A DNA stretch of 43,401 bases from MGBC114844 sp910585855. Its GTDB lineage: Bacteria; Bacillota; Clostridia; Lachnospirales; Lachnospiraceae. Where the stretch lies: positions 1 to 43,401 of the forward strand of contig CBFFYP010000034.1 in NCBI GenBank assembly GCA_965646165.1. Direction: 5' to 3'. Positions within the stretch are counted from its first letter, which is position 1. Each line of letters opens with the position of its first letter. Below are positions 25,552-32,875 of the stretch, piece by piece. The notes below the pieces were generated by a model. That model was not told the DNA's origin, did no database searches, and saw only the letters and a program-made list of their open reading frames with translations. Made by a program: the position numbers and the translations under genes.

Positions 25552-25827
25552 ATGGGAAAAATAGGGAGGGAGAATAAGTTTTGCCAATGTGAGATTCCTT
25601 TGAGTCTGCAAAAGGACGAGATTGAGAAAAAGATTGCCGAGTATCTTTCTGGTTTGGAAGCAGAGGACTGTGTAGAGGATTCGGTGTATGAGGAGCGGCT
25701 GAAAAAATGCAGTGTCTGTGAAAGGCTGGCAGGCGGGCTGACCTGTATGGACTGTGGGTGTTTTGTACTGGTTCGGGCAAAGAAAAAGGAGATGCACTGT
25801 CCGAAGATAGGAAAAGCAGAATGGTAG
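25552..25827 (+). CDS. DUF6171-type small zinc-finger protein
   Basis: A 91-residue protein. A helical part (about 18-48, SLQKDEIEKKIAEYL) is followed by a four-cysteine cluster: CSVCERL (about 59), then CMDCGCFV (about 75), with a further cysteine in MHCPKI near the end. This suggests one zinc ribbon. It matches DUF6171 by pattern; function unknown. The ATG follows GAAAGGGAAAAGG. It is the last gene before the CIRCE-controlled groESL operon and seems to be transcribed alone. Confidence 0.75.
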   Translation: MGKIGRENKFCQCEIPLSLQKDEIEKKIAEYLSGLEAEDCVEDSVYEERLKKCSVCERLAGGLTCMDCGCFVLVRAKKKEMHCPKIGKAEW

Positions 25828-25977
25828 AGTTTAGATTTATTTTAGATTTATTTGGAAAAAACGAGTAAAAATAAGAAAAACGGAAATAATAAAAGAAAAA
25901 ATGAGTAAATATAAAATAAACAGGTAATTTTCAGAGTTGCATAATTTAGGTAAAATCACTAAGATATTACTTAGCAG

Positions 25978-26004
25978 TTAGCACTCGATTTAAGTGAGTG
26001 CTAA
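25978..26004 (+). promoter_or_regulatory. CIRCE operator (HrcA binding site)
   Basis: A perfect TTAGCACTC, nine bases, GAGTGCTAA inverted repeat 31 bases upstream of groES. This is the canonical HrcA operator, so groESL is expected to be repressed by HrcA and induced by heat shock. A possible weak promoter (TTGCAT at 25937, A/T-rich -10 near 25961-25970) lies just upstream. Confidence 0.97.
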
Positions 26005-26034
26005 TAAAATGAAATTTCAGGAGGCGTTTTGATT

Positions 26035-26322
26035 ATGAAGTTAGTACCTTTAGGCGACAGAGTCGTATTAAAACAATTAGCAGCAGAAGAAACTACAAAG
26101 TCTGGAATCGTATTACCGGGACAAGCAAAAGAGAAACCACAGCAGGCAGAAGTAATTGCAGTTGGACCGGGCGGTGTGGTAGACGGCAAAGAGGTAACCA
26201 TGCAGGTAAAAGTCGGCGATAAAGTAATCTTTTCAAAATATGCCGGAAACGAAGTAAAGTTAGAAGATGTAGAGTATATTGTTGTAAAACAGAATGATAT
26301 TTTAGCAGTAGTAGAAAATTAG
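26035..26322 (+). CDS. groES: Co-chaperonin GroES
   Basis: A 95-residue lid of the GroEL chamber. It begins MKLVPLGDRVVLKQLA, the standard GroES start. The mobile loop is EETTKSGIVLPGQAKEKPQ and the C-terminal part is EYIVVKQNDILAVVEN. I chose ATG 26035, which follows CAGGAGGCG at a good distance; the frame extends by two codons upstream without support. It sits between the CIRCE operator and groEL, 28 bases from the latter. Confidence 0.98.
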   Translation: MKLVPLGDRVVLKQLAAEETTKSGIVLPGQAKEKPQQAEVIAVGPGGVVDGKEVTMQVKVGDKVIFSKYAGNEVKLEDVEYIVVKQNDILAVVEN

Positions 26323-26350
26323 AAGATTGATTTTAGGAGGAAATAAAGCG

Positions 26351-27973
26351 ATGGCAAAGGAAATTAAGTATGGCGCAGAGGCCAGAACAGCTTTGGAAAC
26401 AGGGGTAAATAAACTGGCAGATACTGTAAGAGTAACATTAGGACCAAAAGGAAGAAATGTTGTATTAGACAAATCTTTTGGTGCTCCTTTGATTACAAAT
26501 GATGGTGTTACGATTGCAAAAGAAATTGAATTAGAAGATGCATTTGAAAATATGGGAGCACAGCTTGTAAAAGAAGTGGCTACTAAGACAAATGATGTAG
26601 CAGGAGATGGTACAACCACAGCTACTGTTTTGGCACAGGCAATGATTCATGAAGGAATGAAGAATTTGGCAGCAGGTGCAAATCCGATTATTTTAAGAAG
26701 AGGAATGAAGAAGGCTACCGATGTAGCAGTAGAAGCGATTGCCGAGATGTCCCGTAAAGTAGACGGAAAGAATCAGATTGCAAGAGTGGCTGCTATTTCT
26801 GCAGGGGATGAAGAAGTTGGAAATTTGGTTGCAGATGCAATGGAAAAGGTTTCGAATGACGGTGTAATTACTATCGAAGAATCTAAGACAATGAAGACAG
26901 AATTGGATTTGGTAGAAGGGATGCAGTTTGACCGTGGTTATGTTTCCGCTTATATGGCTACTGATATGGATAAGATGGAAGCAGTTTTGGAGAATCCATA
27001 TATTTTAATTACAGACAAGAAGATTTCTAATATTCAGGAGATTCTTCCTATCTTAGAGCAGATTGTACAGTCTGGTGCAAAGCTATTGATTATTGCAGAA
27101 GATGTAGAGGGAGAAGCTTTAACTACTTTGATTGTAAACAAGTTAAGAGGTACTTTCTCTGTTGTAGCAGTAAAAGCGCCGGGATATGGTGACAGAAGAA
27201 AAGAAATGCTGAAAGATATTGCTATTTTAACAGGCGGAGAAGTAATTTCCGAAGAATTGGGTCTGGATTTAAAAGAAACTACAATGGATATGCTTGGACG
27301 TGCAAAATCCGTTAAGGTACAAAAAGAGAATACTATTATTGTTGACGGAGAAGGCGATAAGGAAGAGATTGCTTCTAGAGTAGCGCAGATTCGTACTCAG
27401 ATTGAAGAAACTACATCTGATTTTGATAAAGAAAAACTGCAGGAGAGATTGGCAAAACTGGCTGGCGGCGTAGCAGTAATTCGTGTTGGTGCAGCTACAG
27501 AACCAGAGATGAAAGAAAATAAACTTCGTATGGAAGATGCACTGGCAGCTACAAAGGCAGCAGTAGAAGAAGGAATTGTTCAGGGTGGTGGTGCAGCTTA
27601 TATTCATGCTTCTAAGAAAGTGGCAGAGATGGCAGCTTCTTTAGAGGGAGATGAAAAAACAGGAGCAAATATTATTTTAAAGGCTTTGGAATCACCTTTG
27701 TTCTGCATTACCTGCAATGCTGGGTTAGAGGGATCTGTTATTGTAAGCAAGGTTCGTGAAGCAGAAAACGGAATTGGATTTGATGCTTTGAAGGAAGAAT
27801 ATGTAGATATGGTAGAAGCAGGAATCTTAGATCCGGCTAAGGTAACACGGAGTGCACTTCAAAATGCAACTAGTGTAGCATCTACATTGCTGACTACGGA
27901 GTCGGTTGTGGCAAATATTAAGGAAGATACACCTGCTATGCCTGCAGGAGCCGGTGGAATGGGAATGATGTAA
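26351..27973 (+). CDS. groEL: Chaperonin GroEL (Hsp60)
   Basis: A 540-residue ATP-dependent chaperonin that forms the 14-mer folding chamber with GroES. It begins MAKEIKYGAEARTALETGV. ATP-binding motifs are VTLGPKGRNVVLD and GDGTTTATVLAQA. The C-terminus is the flexible GAGGMGMM tail. The ATG is preceded by TTAGGAGGAAATAAAG, which decides it over the frame's upstream start. It is co-transcribed with groES under CIRCE control. A family B element starts 20 bases after the stop codon and may act as the transcript end. Confidence 0.98.
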   Translation: MAKEIKYGAEARTALETGVNKLADTVRVTLGPKGRNVVLDKSFGAPLITNDGVTIAKEIELEDAFENMGAQLVKEVATKTNDVAGDGTTTATVLAQAMIHEGMKNLAAGANPIILRRGMKKATDVAVEAIAEMSRKVDGKNQIARVAAISAGDEEVGNLVADAMEKVSNDGVITIEESKTMKTELDLVEGMQFDRGYVSAYMATDMDKMEAVLENPYILITDKKISNIQEILPILEQIVQSGAKLLIIAEDVEGEALTTLIVNKLRGTFSVVAVKAPGYGDRRKEMLKDIAILTGGEVISEELGLDLKETTMDMLGRAKSVKVQKENTIIVDGEGDKEEIASRVAQIRTQIEETTSDFDKEKLQERLAKLAGGVAVIRVGAATEPEMKENKLRMEDALAATKAAVEEGIVQGGGAAYIHASKKVAEMAASLEGDEKTGANIILKALESPLFCITCNAGLEGSVIVSKVREAENGIGFDALKEEYVDMVEAGILDPAKVTRSALQNATSVASTLLTTESVVANIKEDTPAMPAGAGGMGMM

Positions 27974-27992
27974 ATTTGGATTTTTAGATTGG

Positions 27993-28157
27993 CGGGGGGA
28001 CGCTGAACTCGGAAGGAAGGTCTATTCCGAGCCCGCTCTCGCTTAGCATTTCCTCGTAGCGGACACATAAGGCACGAAAGTACCGTGCCTAAGTGCCGAC
28101 GGGAAATGATGACCCTGCATAGACCTCCCTTCCGAGTTCAACTATGACTGCCAGACG
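27993..28157 (+). repeat. Family B structured repeat, copy B4
   Basis: It starts GGGGGACGCTGAACTCGG and ends TTCAACTATGACTGCCAGACG. The outer arms pair as GAACTCGGAAGGAAGGTCTA with TAGACCTCCCTTCCGAGTTC. The inner hairpin is GGCAC/GTGCC, again different from B1 and B2 but still paired. It directly follows groEL. Confidence 0.85.
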
Positions 28158-28554
28158 TAAAATTGAATTGTTGTAAGAGTTTGTTTAGTATCTGAACATT
28201 TTTGAAAAAATGTTATTTTATGAAAAAGCAAACACATTTTCTTTTCTTCAACGGAAGAACATACCTTTGTTGTTTTACTAAAACGTTGGATTTTGGAACG
28301 TTCTTTTGGTTTGAGTGAAAGTTTTAGTTGCTATTTTGTATGTTTGTAAGGAACTGTAGAAAAATAAGTGATATAGATTGTGCAGGATATTTCTTTGAAG
28401 GGGTATGTCAAAAAACGTAGGTGTAGTGGGCTACGGCGAGGCTTTTTGACAGGCATAATCGGAGAAATAGATAAGTCAAGATGTATCAGTTATTTTTTTA
28501 TAGTTCCTAAGTATAATAAATGTTTATTTGCAGGCATAGAGAAGAGGAATCAGA
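28158..28554 (+). other. Leader region of the Dam methylase with a nested hairpin
   Basis: About 400 A/T-rich bases. At 28406-28451 TGTCAAAAA and TTTTTGACA form a perfect 9-bp stem that encloses CGTAG/CTACG. The apical part is G-rich, unlike its surroundings. An open frame at 28380-28568 overlaps this hairpin, has no clear ribosome-binding site and looks non-coding. TATAAT at 28512-28517 could serve the methylase, although no good -35 is seen. AGAGAAGAGGAATCAGA before 28555 holds the ribosome-binding site. Confidence 0.5.
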
Positions 28555-29388
28555 ATGAGCAATTCTAATGTTGCTCCATTTGTGAAGTGGGCTGGTGGTA
28601 AGCGTCAACTGCTTCCACAGATAAAGGAAAGAATACCTGAAAAGTATAATAATTATTTTGAGCCATTTATAGGTGGTGGTGCAGTTATATTTGAACTGCT
28701 GCCTGCAAATGCTTTGATAAATGACATAAACAAGGCTTTGATAAATGTATACAAGCAGATTTGTAATACACCTGATGCGTTTTTAAAAGATGTGAACAAA
28801 CTTGATGAAGAAATGTGGGATGATAGTAAGAAATATTATTATTCTCTCCGGGAACATTATAATAACAAGCTGATGAAAGAAGAGTATGATGTAGAGTTGG
28901 CAGCGTTATTTGTATTTATTAATAAGCATTGTTTTAATGGTTTGTATCGTGTAAATGGTAAGGGACTTTTTAATGTTCCATACAACAATAGCCACAGTGC
29001 ATCTGTTGATGAAAAGGTTATTATGGCTACTTCACAGTATTTGCAAAAAGTAACTATTATAGATGGAGATTTTGAAGTAGCGTGTAAGAATGCTAAGAAA
29101 GATGATTTTGTATTTATTGATAGTCCATATGCACCATTGAATCCTACCTCTTTTGAATCATATACCAAAGAGGGATTTGATATAGAAAGTCATAAACGAC
29201 TGGCAAAGCTTTATGATGAATTGACAGTAAGGGGATGTTACTGTATGCTTACAAATCATAATACAGAGCTAATAAATAAATTGTATGGTAGCAAGGGTTA
29301 TAAGATAGATGTTGTAAGTGTTAAGCGTATGATTAATTCAGATGCATCTAATAGGGTTGGAGAAGAAGTAATCATATGTAACTATTGA
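28555..29388 (+). CDS. Dam-type DNA adenine-N6 methyltransferase (orphan, DSPY motif)
   Basis: A 277-residue D12-class methyltransferase, which transfers methyl from S-adenosylmethionine to N6 of adenine; close relatives methylate GATC. The N-terminal motif is FVKWAGGKRQLLPQI, the AdoMet motif is FEPFIGGGAVIFELL, and the helical target-recognition segment follows. The catalytic motif IV normally reads DPPY or NPPY; here it is DSPY (residues 189-192) in FIDSPYAPLNPTSFES. No endonuclease gene is beside it, so it is an orphan methylase or the remainder of a DpnII-like system. It borders a degraded integrative element but is itself intact. A phage-like or element-borne origin is likely. Confidence 0.88.
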   Translation: MSNSNVAPFVKWAGGKRQLLPQIKERIPEKYNNYFEPFIGGGAVIFELLPANALINDINKALINVYKQICNTPDAFLKDVNKLDEEMWDDSKKYYYSLREHYNNKLMKEEYDVELAALFVFINKHCFNGLYRVNGKGLFNVPYNNSHSASVDEKVIMATSQYLQKVTIIDGDFEVACKNAKKDDFVFIDSPYAPLNPTSFESYTKEGFDIESHKRLAKLYDELTVRGCYCMLTNHNTELINKLYGSKGYKIDVVSVKRMINSDASNRVGEEVIICNY

Positions 29389-29674
29389 AGAAGTTGAGAG
29401 AATAGAGAATTTATTTACAAAGAAAGTGCTATTGAGATAAGTTTTTCGAAAGTGGATTAGGTTATTTTTTACCTTGTATAGAAGTTGACTTAACAATTCT
29501 TATAAATTCGTACTAAAGATTCCACGCCATATCATCCTATTTATTCAAAAATATATCGTTGAGAAGTTTCTGACAAAAACAGGGCATTTTATTTTAAAAA
29601 AGAATTTATGAGATATATTGTTTCTATAAACAATTAATGGTTTAAGGTATTTTGATTATAACATTCAAGATACC
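29389..29674. other. A/T-rich gap at the left side of the degraded element
   Basis: No gene seen. TAAGGTAT (29643-29650) and ATACCTTA (29669-29676) form an inverted repeat next to the truncated end of the integrase remnant. The missing C-terminal box of the integrase should lie here on the minus strand, but I could not find it in any frame. Confidence 0.4.
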
Positions 29675-30609
29675 TTATTCTCTTACCTTCTTTTGTACAT
29701 TTCTTATAATCTTTTCTGTTCTGTATGAATATTTATTATTGATAAGATGATTAAGGTTTACATAGGAAATAGGATTTCCAGTTCTGGTAACAAATACAAA
29801 ATCTGTATATCCATCTATAACTGCTGTTTTTACTTTCGTTTTATGGCGTTCCTCTCTCATCTTCAACAATATTTCCCGCACATCTTTCAGCATTGGGATT
29901 TCCCTGTTTCCAGCTTTGGTTTTTGGCTTATTGATAAAAAAACGCATTTTCCCATCAAAAGAATTATAGCCTAATGTATGATTGATACATATTGTATTAT
30001 TTTTAAAAATCTATATCATTCCACGTCATCCCAAATCTAACCCCACTCTCCCCCCCTGTTCTAAATAACACCGCAAAAACAGGCAAATGTTTATTGTATA
30101 TAGGTTTTTTTGTCCAAATAATCTATAAAATTTTCTGGCTCTTGTGCTGTTAAAGAATGTCTGTGCGGTTTTTCTCCGTAAAATTTATTGCATATTTCCG
30201 AAAGAACTCCCCATTACATGGTTTTTACGAATAATATCATCTTTTGCAGCTATATCAAATAAGGGTTTAAGAACCATATCAATTTTTTTATCACCAAATT
30301 CTTTTTTTACTCTATTTCGATATACTTGCTTATATACATTTATTGTAGTATCTCTGTTTCCTGTCTGCCGTTCTATCCATTTTTAAACATGGAATTCACT
30401 GATAATGATTTCAGCCTTGTAACTGTTTATTCCGTCCTTAATGTCTTTTTGTATCTGAAATTCTTTCTCCTCAGTTCCCCCAAATCCATAGAATAAACAC
30501 TTTTTGTCTTTCCGTTTTCCTGCCAACGATACATATATCTACCGTCCGCCCTCTAGTTTTCTCCTGTTCTTAAATTGCGTCCTTTATTGTCTTTCCGCTT
30601 CTCTGCCAT
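29675..30609 (-). pseudogene. Tyrosine recombinase (Tn916/ICE-type integrase), frameshifted and truncated
   Basis: Read on the minus strand from ATG 30609, the pieces are in the right order but in different frames. MAEKRKDNKGRNLRTGEN is followed by the AP2-like arm-binding part GRYMYRWQENGKTKSVYS and ELRRKEFQIQKDIKDG. Next come the core-binding part TTINVYKQVYRNRVKKEFG, then SLTAQEPENFIDYLDKK, then the first catalytic arginine region RTGGRVG (about 30041-30062), and finally PKTKAGNREIPMLKDV. At least six one-base gains or losses separate them. The HxxR box and the nucleophilic tyrosine are absent. It once inserted and excised the element; it cannot be active as read. Confidence 0.85.
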
Positions 30610-30975
30610 ATAACACAACCTCCATTCTTTCAGATAATGCGAAAAAGGGGAAACAACAACTTTGTATTGCTCCCCCTCCATTTACCCCCCTTACTCTCAC
30701 TTTTAAGCAGATAATCCCATATCAGGATAGCCGGAGATGTAAAGCACTGTTTCAAGCTGTCTTTTCAGCTTTGCCATTTCGCCAGATAACGCCTTAAGTC
30801 TGCCATAAGCCTATACCTTGCTTTCTTTAATAAAAAATTTTTACAGCGTGTTTTCAAGCTGTTATATGCATTGTATCAGCTTGTTACAACGCTGTCAAGT
30901 ATAAAAAAGATTTTTTTCACGCTGTTACTTTTATTGCCATTATGATATACTACTTTGAAAGGTAGGTGAGAAGAA
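30610..30975. other. Gap between divergent int and XRE remnants
   Basis: On the minus strand a helical fragment (LKALSGEMAKLKRQLETVLY, ending in MGLSA at 30703) hints at a lost small gene, but no complete frame with a ribosome-binding site exists. TATACT near 30944 and GGTAGGTGAGAAG before 30976 are the likely start signals of the XRE gene. Confidence 0.4.
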
Positions 30976-31415
30976 ATGACAATTGGGGAAATATTAAAAC
31001 CATCCGAAAAGAAAAAGGATTAACACAAAAAAGATTAGGTGAATTATGCGGAATAGCCGAATCAAATATTCGAAATATGAAAACGGGAAGCAAAACCCCA
31101 AACTACAAACCCTTGCCAAAATAGCCGCTGCCCTAGATGTAAAGGTCAATGACTTATTAGAGAGTCCTCTTTACGATTCACCCATATATAATGCTTTCAA
31201 AACAAGTGGCTCTTTAAATGATAATTTAGCCCGTGATTTTATAAATATGAAACTAACAGAAGGCATTGACTGGAAACGATAGATATAGAAATGGTGAAAA
31301 TATTCAAAAAGCTAAATGAAATCGGACAGGCAAAAGCTATTGAACGTGTGGAAGATTTAGCTGAAATCCACGTTACACCCAAACTGAAAAGAATCTGCCA
31401 GATAAAGAGGATTGA
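30976..31415 (+). pseudogene. XRE-family transcriptional regulator, four frameshifts
   Basis: The pieces in order read MTIGEILK, then TIRKEKGLTQKRLGELCGI, then YENGKQNPKLQTLAKIAAAL and DVKVNDLLE, then MVKIFKKLNEIGQAKAIERV, and finally RYTQTEKNLPDKED to TGA 31413. This is a Cro/CI-type helix-turn-helix followed by the usual C-terminal helix. The breaks are explained by loss of one A (near 30999), one A (near 31073), one A (near 31277) and one C (near 31368), each in a run. The ATG has a good ribosome-binding site. It probably controlled the element. A terminator follows. Confidence 0.85.
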
Positions 31416-31424
31416 CAACACAAA

Positions 31425-31452
31425 GGCAGGGTTTTAACCTCCTGTTTTTTTA
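31425..31452 (+). terminator. Terminator after the XRE remnant
   Basis: Short hairpin CAGG/CCTG around GTTTTAACCT, followed by TTTTTTT. The stem is short, perhaps shortened by the same kind of one-base losses seen nearby. Confidence 0.5.
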
Positions 31453-31532
31453 TTAATTTTTTACACATATTTTTATAATACGTATTGATAATACACGTAT
31501 CATGTGTTATTATAATACAAGGAGGAAAACAA

Positions 31533-31719
31533 ATGCCAATGAAACCAAAGGAGATGGAAAAACTATCCTTGCAGACGATGGATGTTCAAAAATCAAGAAG
31601 GTTCACACAAAAATTACATACATCCGACTAAATCGGGAAAAGTCACAATAACCGTTTCATATAAAAGACCTTCCCAAAGGTACAGAAAATTCCATCAAAA
31701 AACAGGCGGGGCTAAATAG
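31533..31719 (+). pseudogene. hicA: HicA-type mRNA interferase toxin, frameshifted
   Basis: Pieces in order: MKPKEMEKL, ILAD, GWMFKNQEGSHKNYIHPTKS with GKVTI, then PFHIKDLPKGTENSIKKQAG. This is the complete small HicA double-stranded RNA-binding-like fold, including the active-site histidine in EGSHKNY. Restoring one A (CTAATCC), restoring one G (GACGGATGG) and removing one A (ACAATACC) makes it open. GGAGGAAAAC precedes the ATG. HicA toxins cut mRNA, and hicB follows 41 bases downstream. As read, it is not translated intact. Confidence 0.85.
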
Positions 31720-31760
31720 CCCCACTGCCTCCCCTTTAATAATAATAGGAGGTGTGTTAA

Positions 31761-32188
31761 ATGTTATCAATGTATCCAGCCTGTTTCTTTCATGAGGAAA
31801 ACGGCTATTCTGTAGTGTTCCCTGATCTTAACTGGTTATCTACATGCGGAGATACCTTTGAAGAAATCCATGGAAATGGCTGTTGAATGTTTAGCGGGCT
31901 ATCTTCATACTTGCCAAATGGATGGAGATAATATACCAAAACGTCAAAATTAACAGATATTGACCCGCAAGCTGTCGCAAAAGAACTTGACCCAGATGCG
32001 CCTATGTGCGAATGTCTTGTCAACATGGTTTCTGTAGATGTGGCTTCATATGCAAAGGAACATTTGAGAAATCAGTCAAAAAAACACTTACAATCCCGGC
32101 ATGGCTTAATAACGCCGCTTTGGAAAAAGGTATCAACTTTTCACAAGTTTTACAGGACGCATTAAAAGCACAGTTGCACTTAGGATAA
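31761..32188 (+). pseudogene. hicB: HicB-type antitoxin, frameshifted
   Basis: Pieces in order: MLSMYPACFFHEENGYSVVF with PDLNWLSTCGDTFEE, then MEMAVECLAGYLHTCQMDGD, then KLTDIDPQAVAKELDPDAPM, and finally SVKKTLTIPAWLNNAALEKG with FSQVLQDALKAQLHLG. This is the usual HicB layout: a partial RNase H-like domain that covers the toxin and a C-terminal DNA-binding part. One extra A (near 31866), one missing C (near 31943) and one missing T (near 32063) explain the breaks. The ATG follows AATAATAGGAGGTG. As toxin and antitoxin are both broken, the pair should be silent. Confidence 0.85.
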
Positions 32189-32238
32189 ACTTTCCCTGTT
32201 GAAGCAATGGAAATGATTCAAATGGTCATGTTCTGATA

Positions 32239-32275
32239 ACCGCTGTAGTTCATTTGGTCTACAGCGGTCTTTCTT
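32239..32275 (+). terminator. Rho-independent terminator after hicB
   Basis: A perfect 10-bp hairpin ACCGCTGTAG/CTACAGCGGT with a 10-base loop, followed by CTTTCTT. It is still intact although the genes upstream are broken. Confidence 0.85.
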
Positions 32276-32322
32276 GCCAAAAAGTACCGTCCTAGCCGCT
32301 TATTTTCCATCTGTACCGCTTT

Positions 32323-32454
32323 CTATGATATTTTCCCCGTCTTTTGGTCTGTGTGCGGTATCATAATTGTTAAAGACAACAGGAATACCCCAACGAAAAA
32401 GGCAAATACGCCACATAAAACCTGTAAACCCTCAAAATCTGCAAATTTCATCAT
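32323..32454 (-). CDS. Possible 43-residue membrane peptide of the element
   Basis: Open minus-strand frame beginning MMKFADFEGLQVLCGVFAFF and continuing into one hydrophobic helix, then a polar tail. No good ribosome-binding site is seen. It could be a small accessory protein of the element or chance. I do not recognise it. Confidence 0.3.
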   Translation of the reverse strand: MMKFADFEGLQVLCGVFAFFVGVFLLSLTIMIPHTDQKTGKIS

Positions 32455-32484
32455 GTCTAAACAAATTAAGAAAAGAATAAGCTT

Positions 32485-32625
32485 TCAAACGGTCAAACGT
32501 TCCTCATGTTCCTTTTTTGCGAACAATCCCGCCAATTCAGGATTGCTTCTTTCAAAATTCCTAATAATCCTTGCGTTATCCTCGCCCCTAATTCCTTTAA
32601 TTGCTTTCTATTCTACATATGTCAT
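32485..32625 (-). pseudogene. Small gene remnant with internal TAG
   Basis: ATG 32625 on the minus strand has a very good ribosome-binding site (TAGGAGGATATAAAG). After five codons (MTYVE) the frame meets TAG, then stays open for 40 codons with a coding-like composition (ARIIRNFERSNPELAGLFAK) to TGA at 32485. A single change of CAG to TAG would explain it. Function unknown. Confidence 0.4.
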
Positions 32626-32719
32626 AACTTTATATCCTCCTATTTGCTTTTATATGGCTTGTTTCTGAATGTGTTTTCAGTCAGCCGTCTATTATGGTAG
32701 CCTTGTCTGTTCGTCTTTC

Positions 32720-32775
32720 TAGGAAATGCTAAGCGCAAGCGGACTTGGAGTAGACCTTCCTTCGGCTTCCGGCGT
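32720..32775 (-). repeat. Truncated family B element at the element junction (B8)
   Basis: Only the 5' half of a family B element is present, in reverse orientation: AGGAAATGCTAAGCGCAAGC, GGACTTGG, TAGACCTTCCTTCGGCTTCC and GGCG. The 3' half is missing exactly where the degraded element ends. The open frame running through it (from 32726) is not part of the real xpaC gene. Confidence 0.75.
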
Positions 32776-32875
32776 ATTTTTTGAGATTGGGATAAAGATT
32801 CATCTTGCGCCAGATGCTAAAGTGGTATATAATCAAAATATTGAGAAACATGGGGAAGAAAGGCTTGGTATAAGT

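Larger units (their letters stand above)
29389..32719. mobile_element. Degraded integrative element (int, XRE, hicAB remnants)
   Basis: The segment contains a Tn916-type tyrosine recombinase remnant, an XRE regulator, a HicAB toxin-antitoxin pair and small minus-strand frames. All are broken by single-base length changes. Its right limit is clear at 32719/32720, where a truncated family B element begins. The left limit could be at 29389 or before the Dam gene, near 28158. Base use is similar to the host, with somewhat more C and T on the plus strand. No direct repeats marking attL/attR could be recognised by eye. Confidence 0.6.

Noticed and set aside
28380..28568. 62-codon frame before the methylase
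   Set aside because: It spans the perfect hairpin at 28406-28451, has no good ribosome-binding site and overlaps the methylase start.
30144..30386. 80-codon plus-strand frame
   Set aside because: Its reverse strand encodes the core-binding part of the integrase remnant (TTINVYKQVYRN), so the plus frame is a shadow.
32351..32700. Plus-strand frames at 32351-32668 and 32506-32700
   Set aside because: They are shadows of minus-strand remnants that have a proper ribosome-binding site (TAGGAGG before ATG 32625).
32726..32875. Upstream extension of the xpaC reading frame
   Set aside because: It lies in a truncated family B repeat; the supported start is ATG 32876 with GAAAGG upstream.
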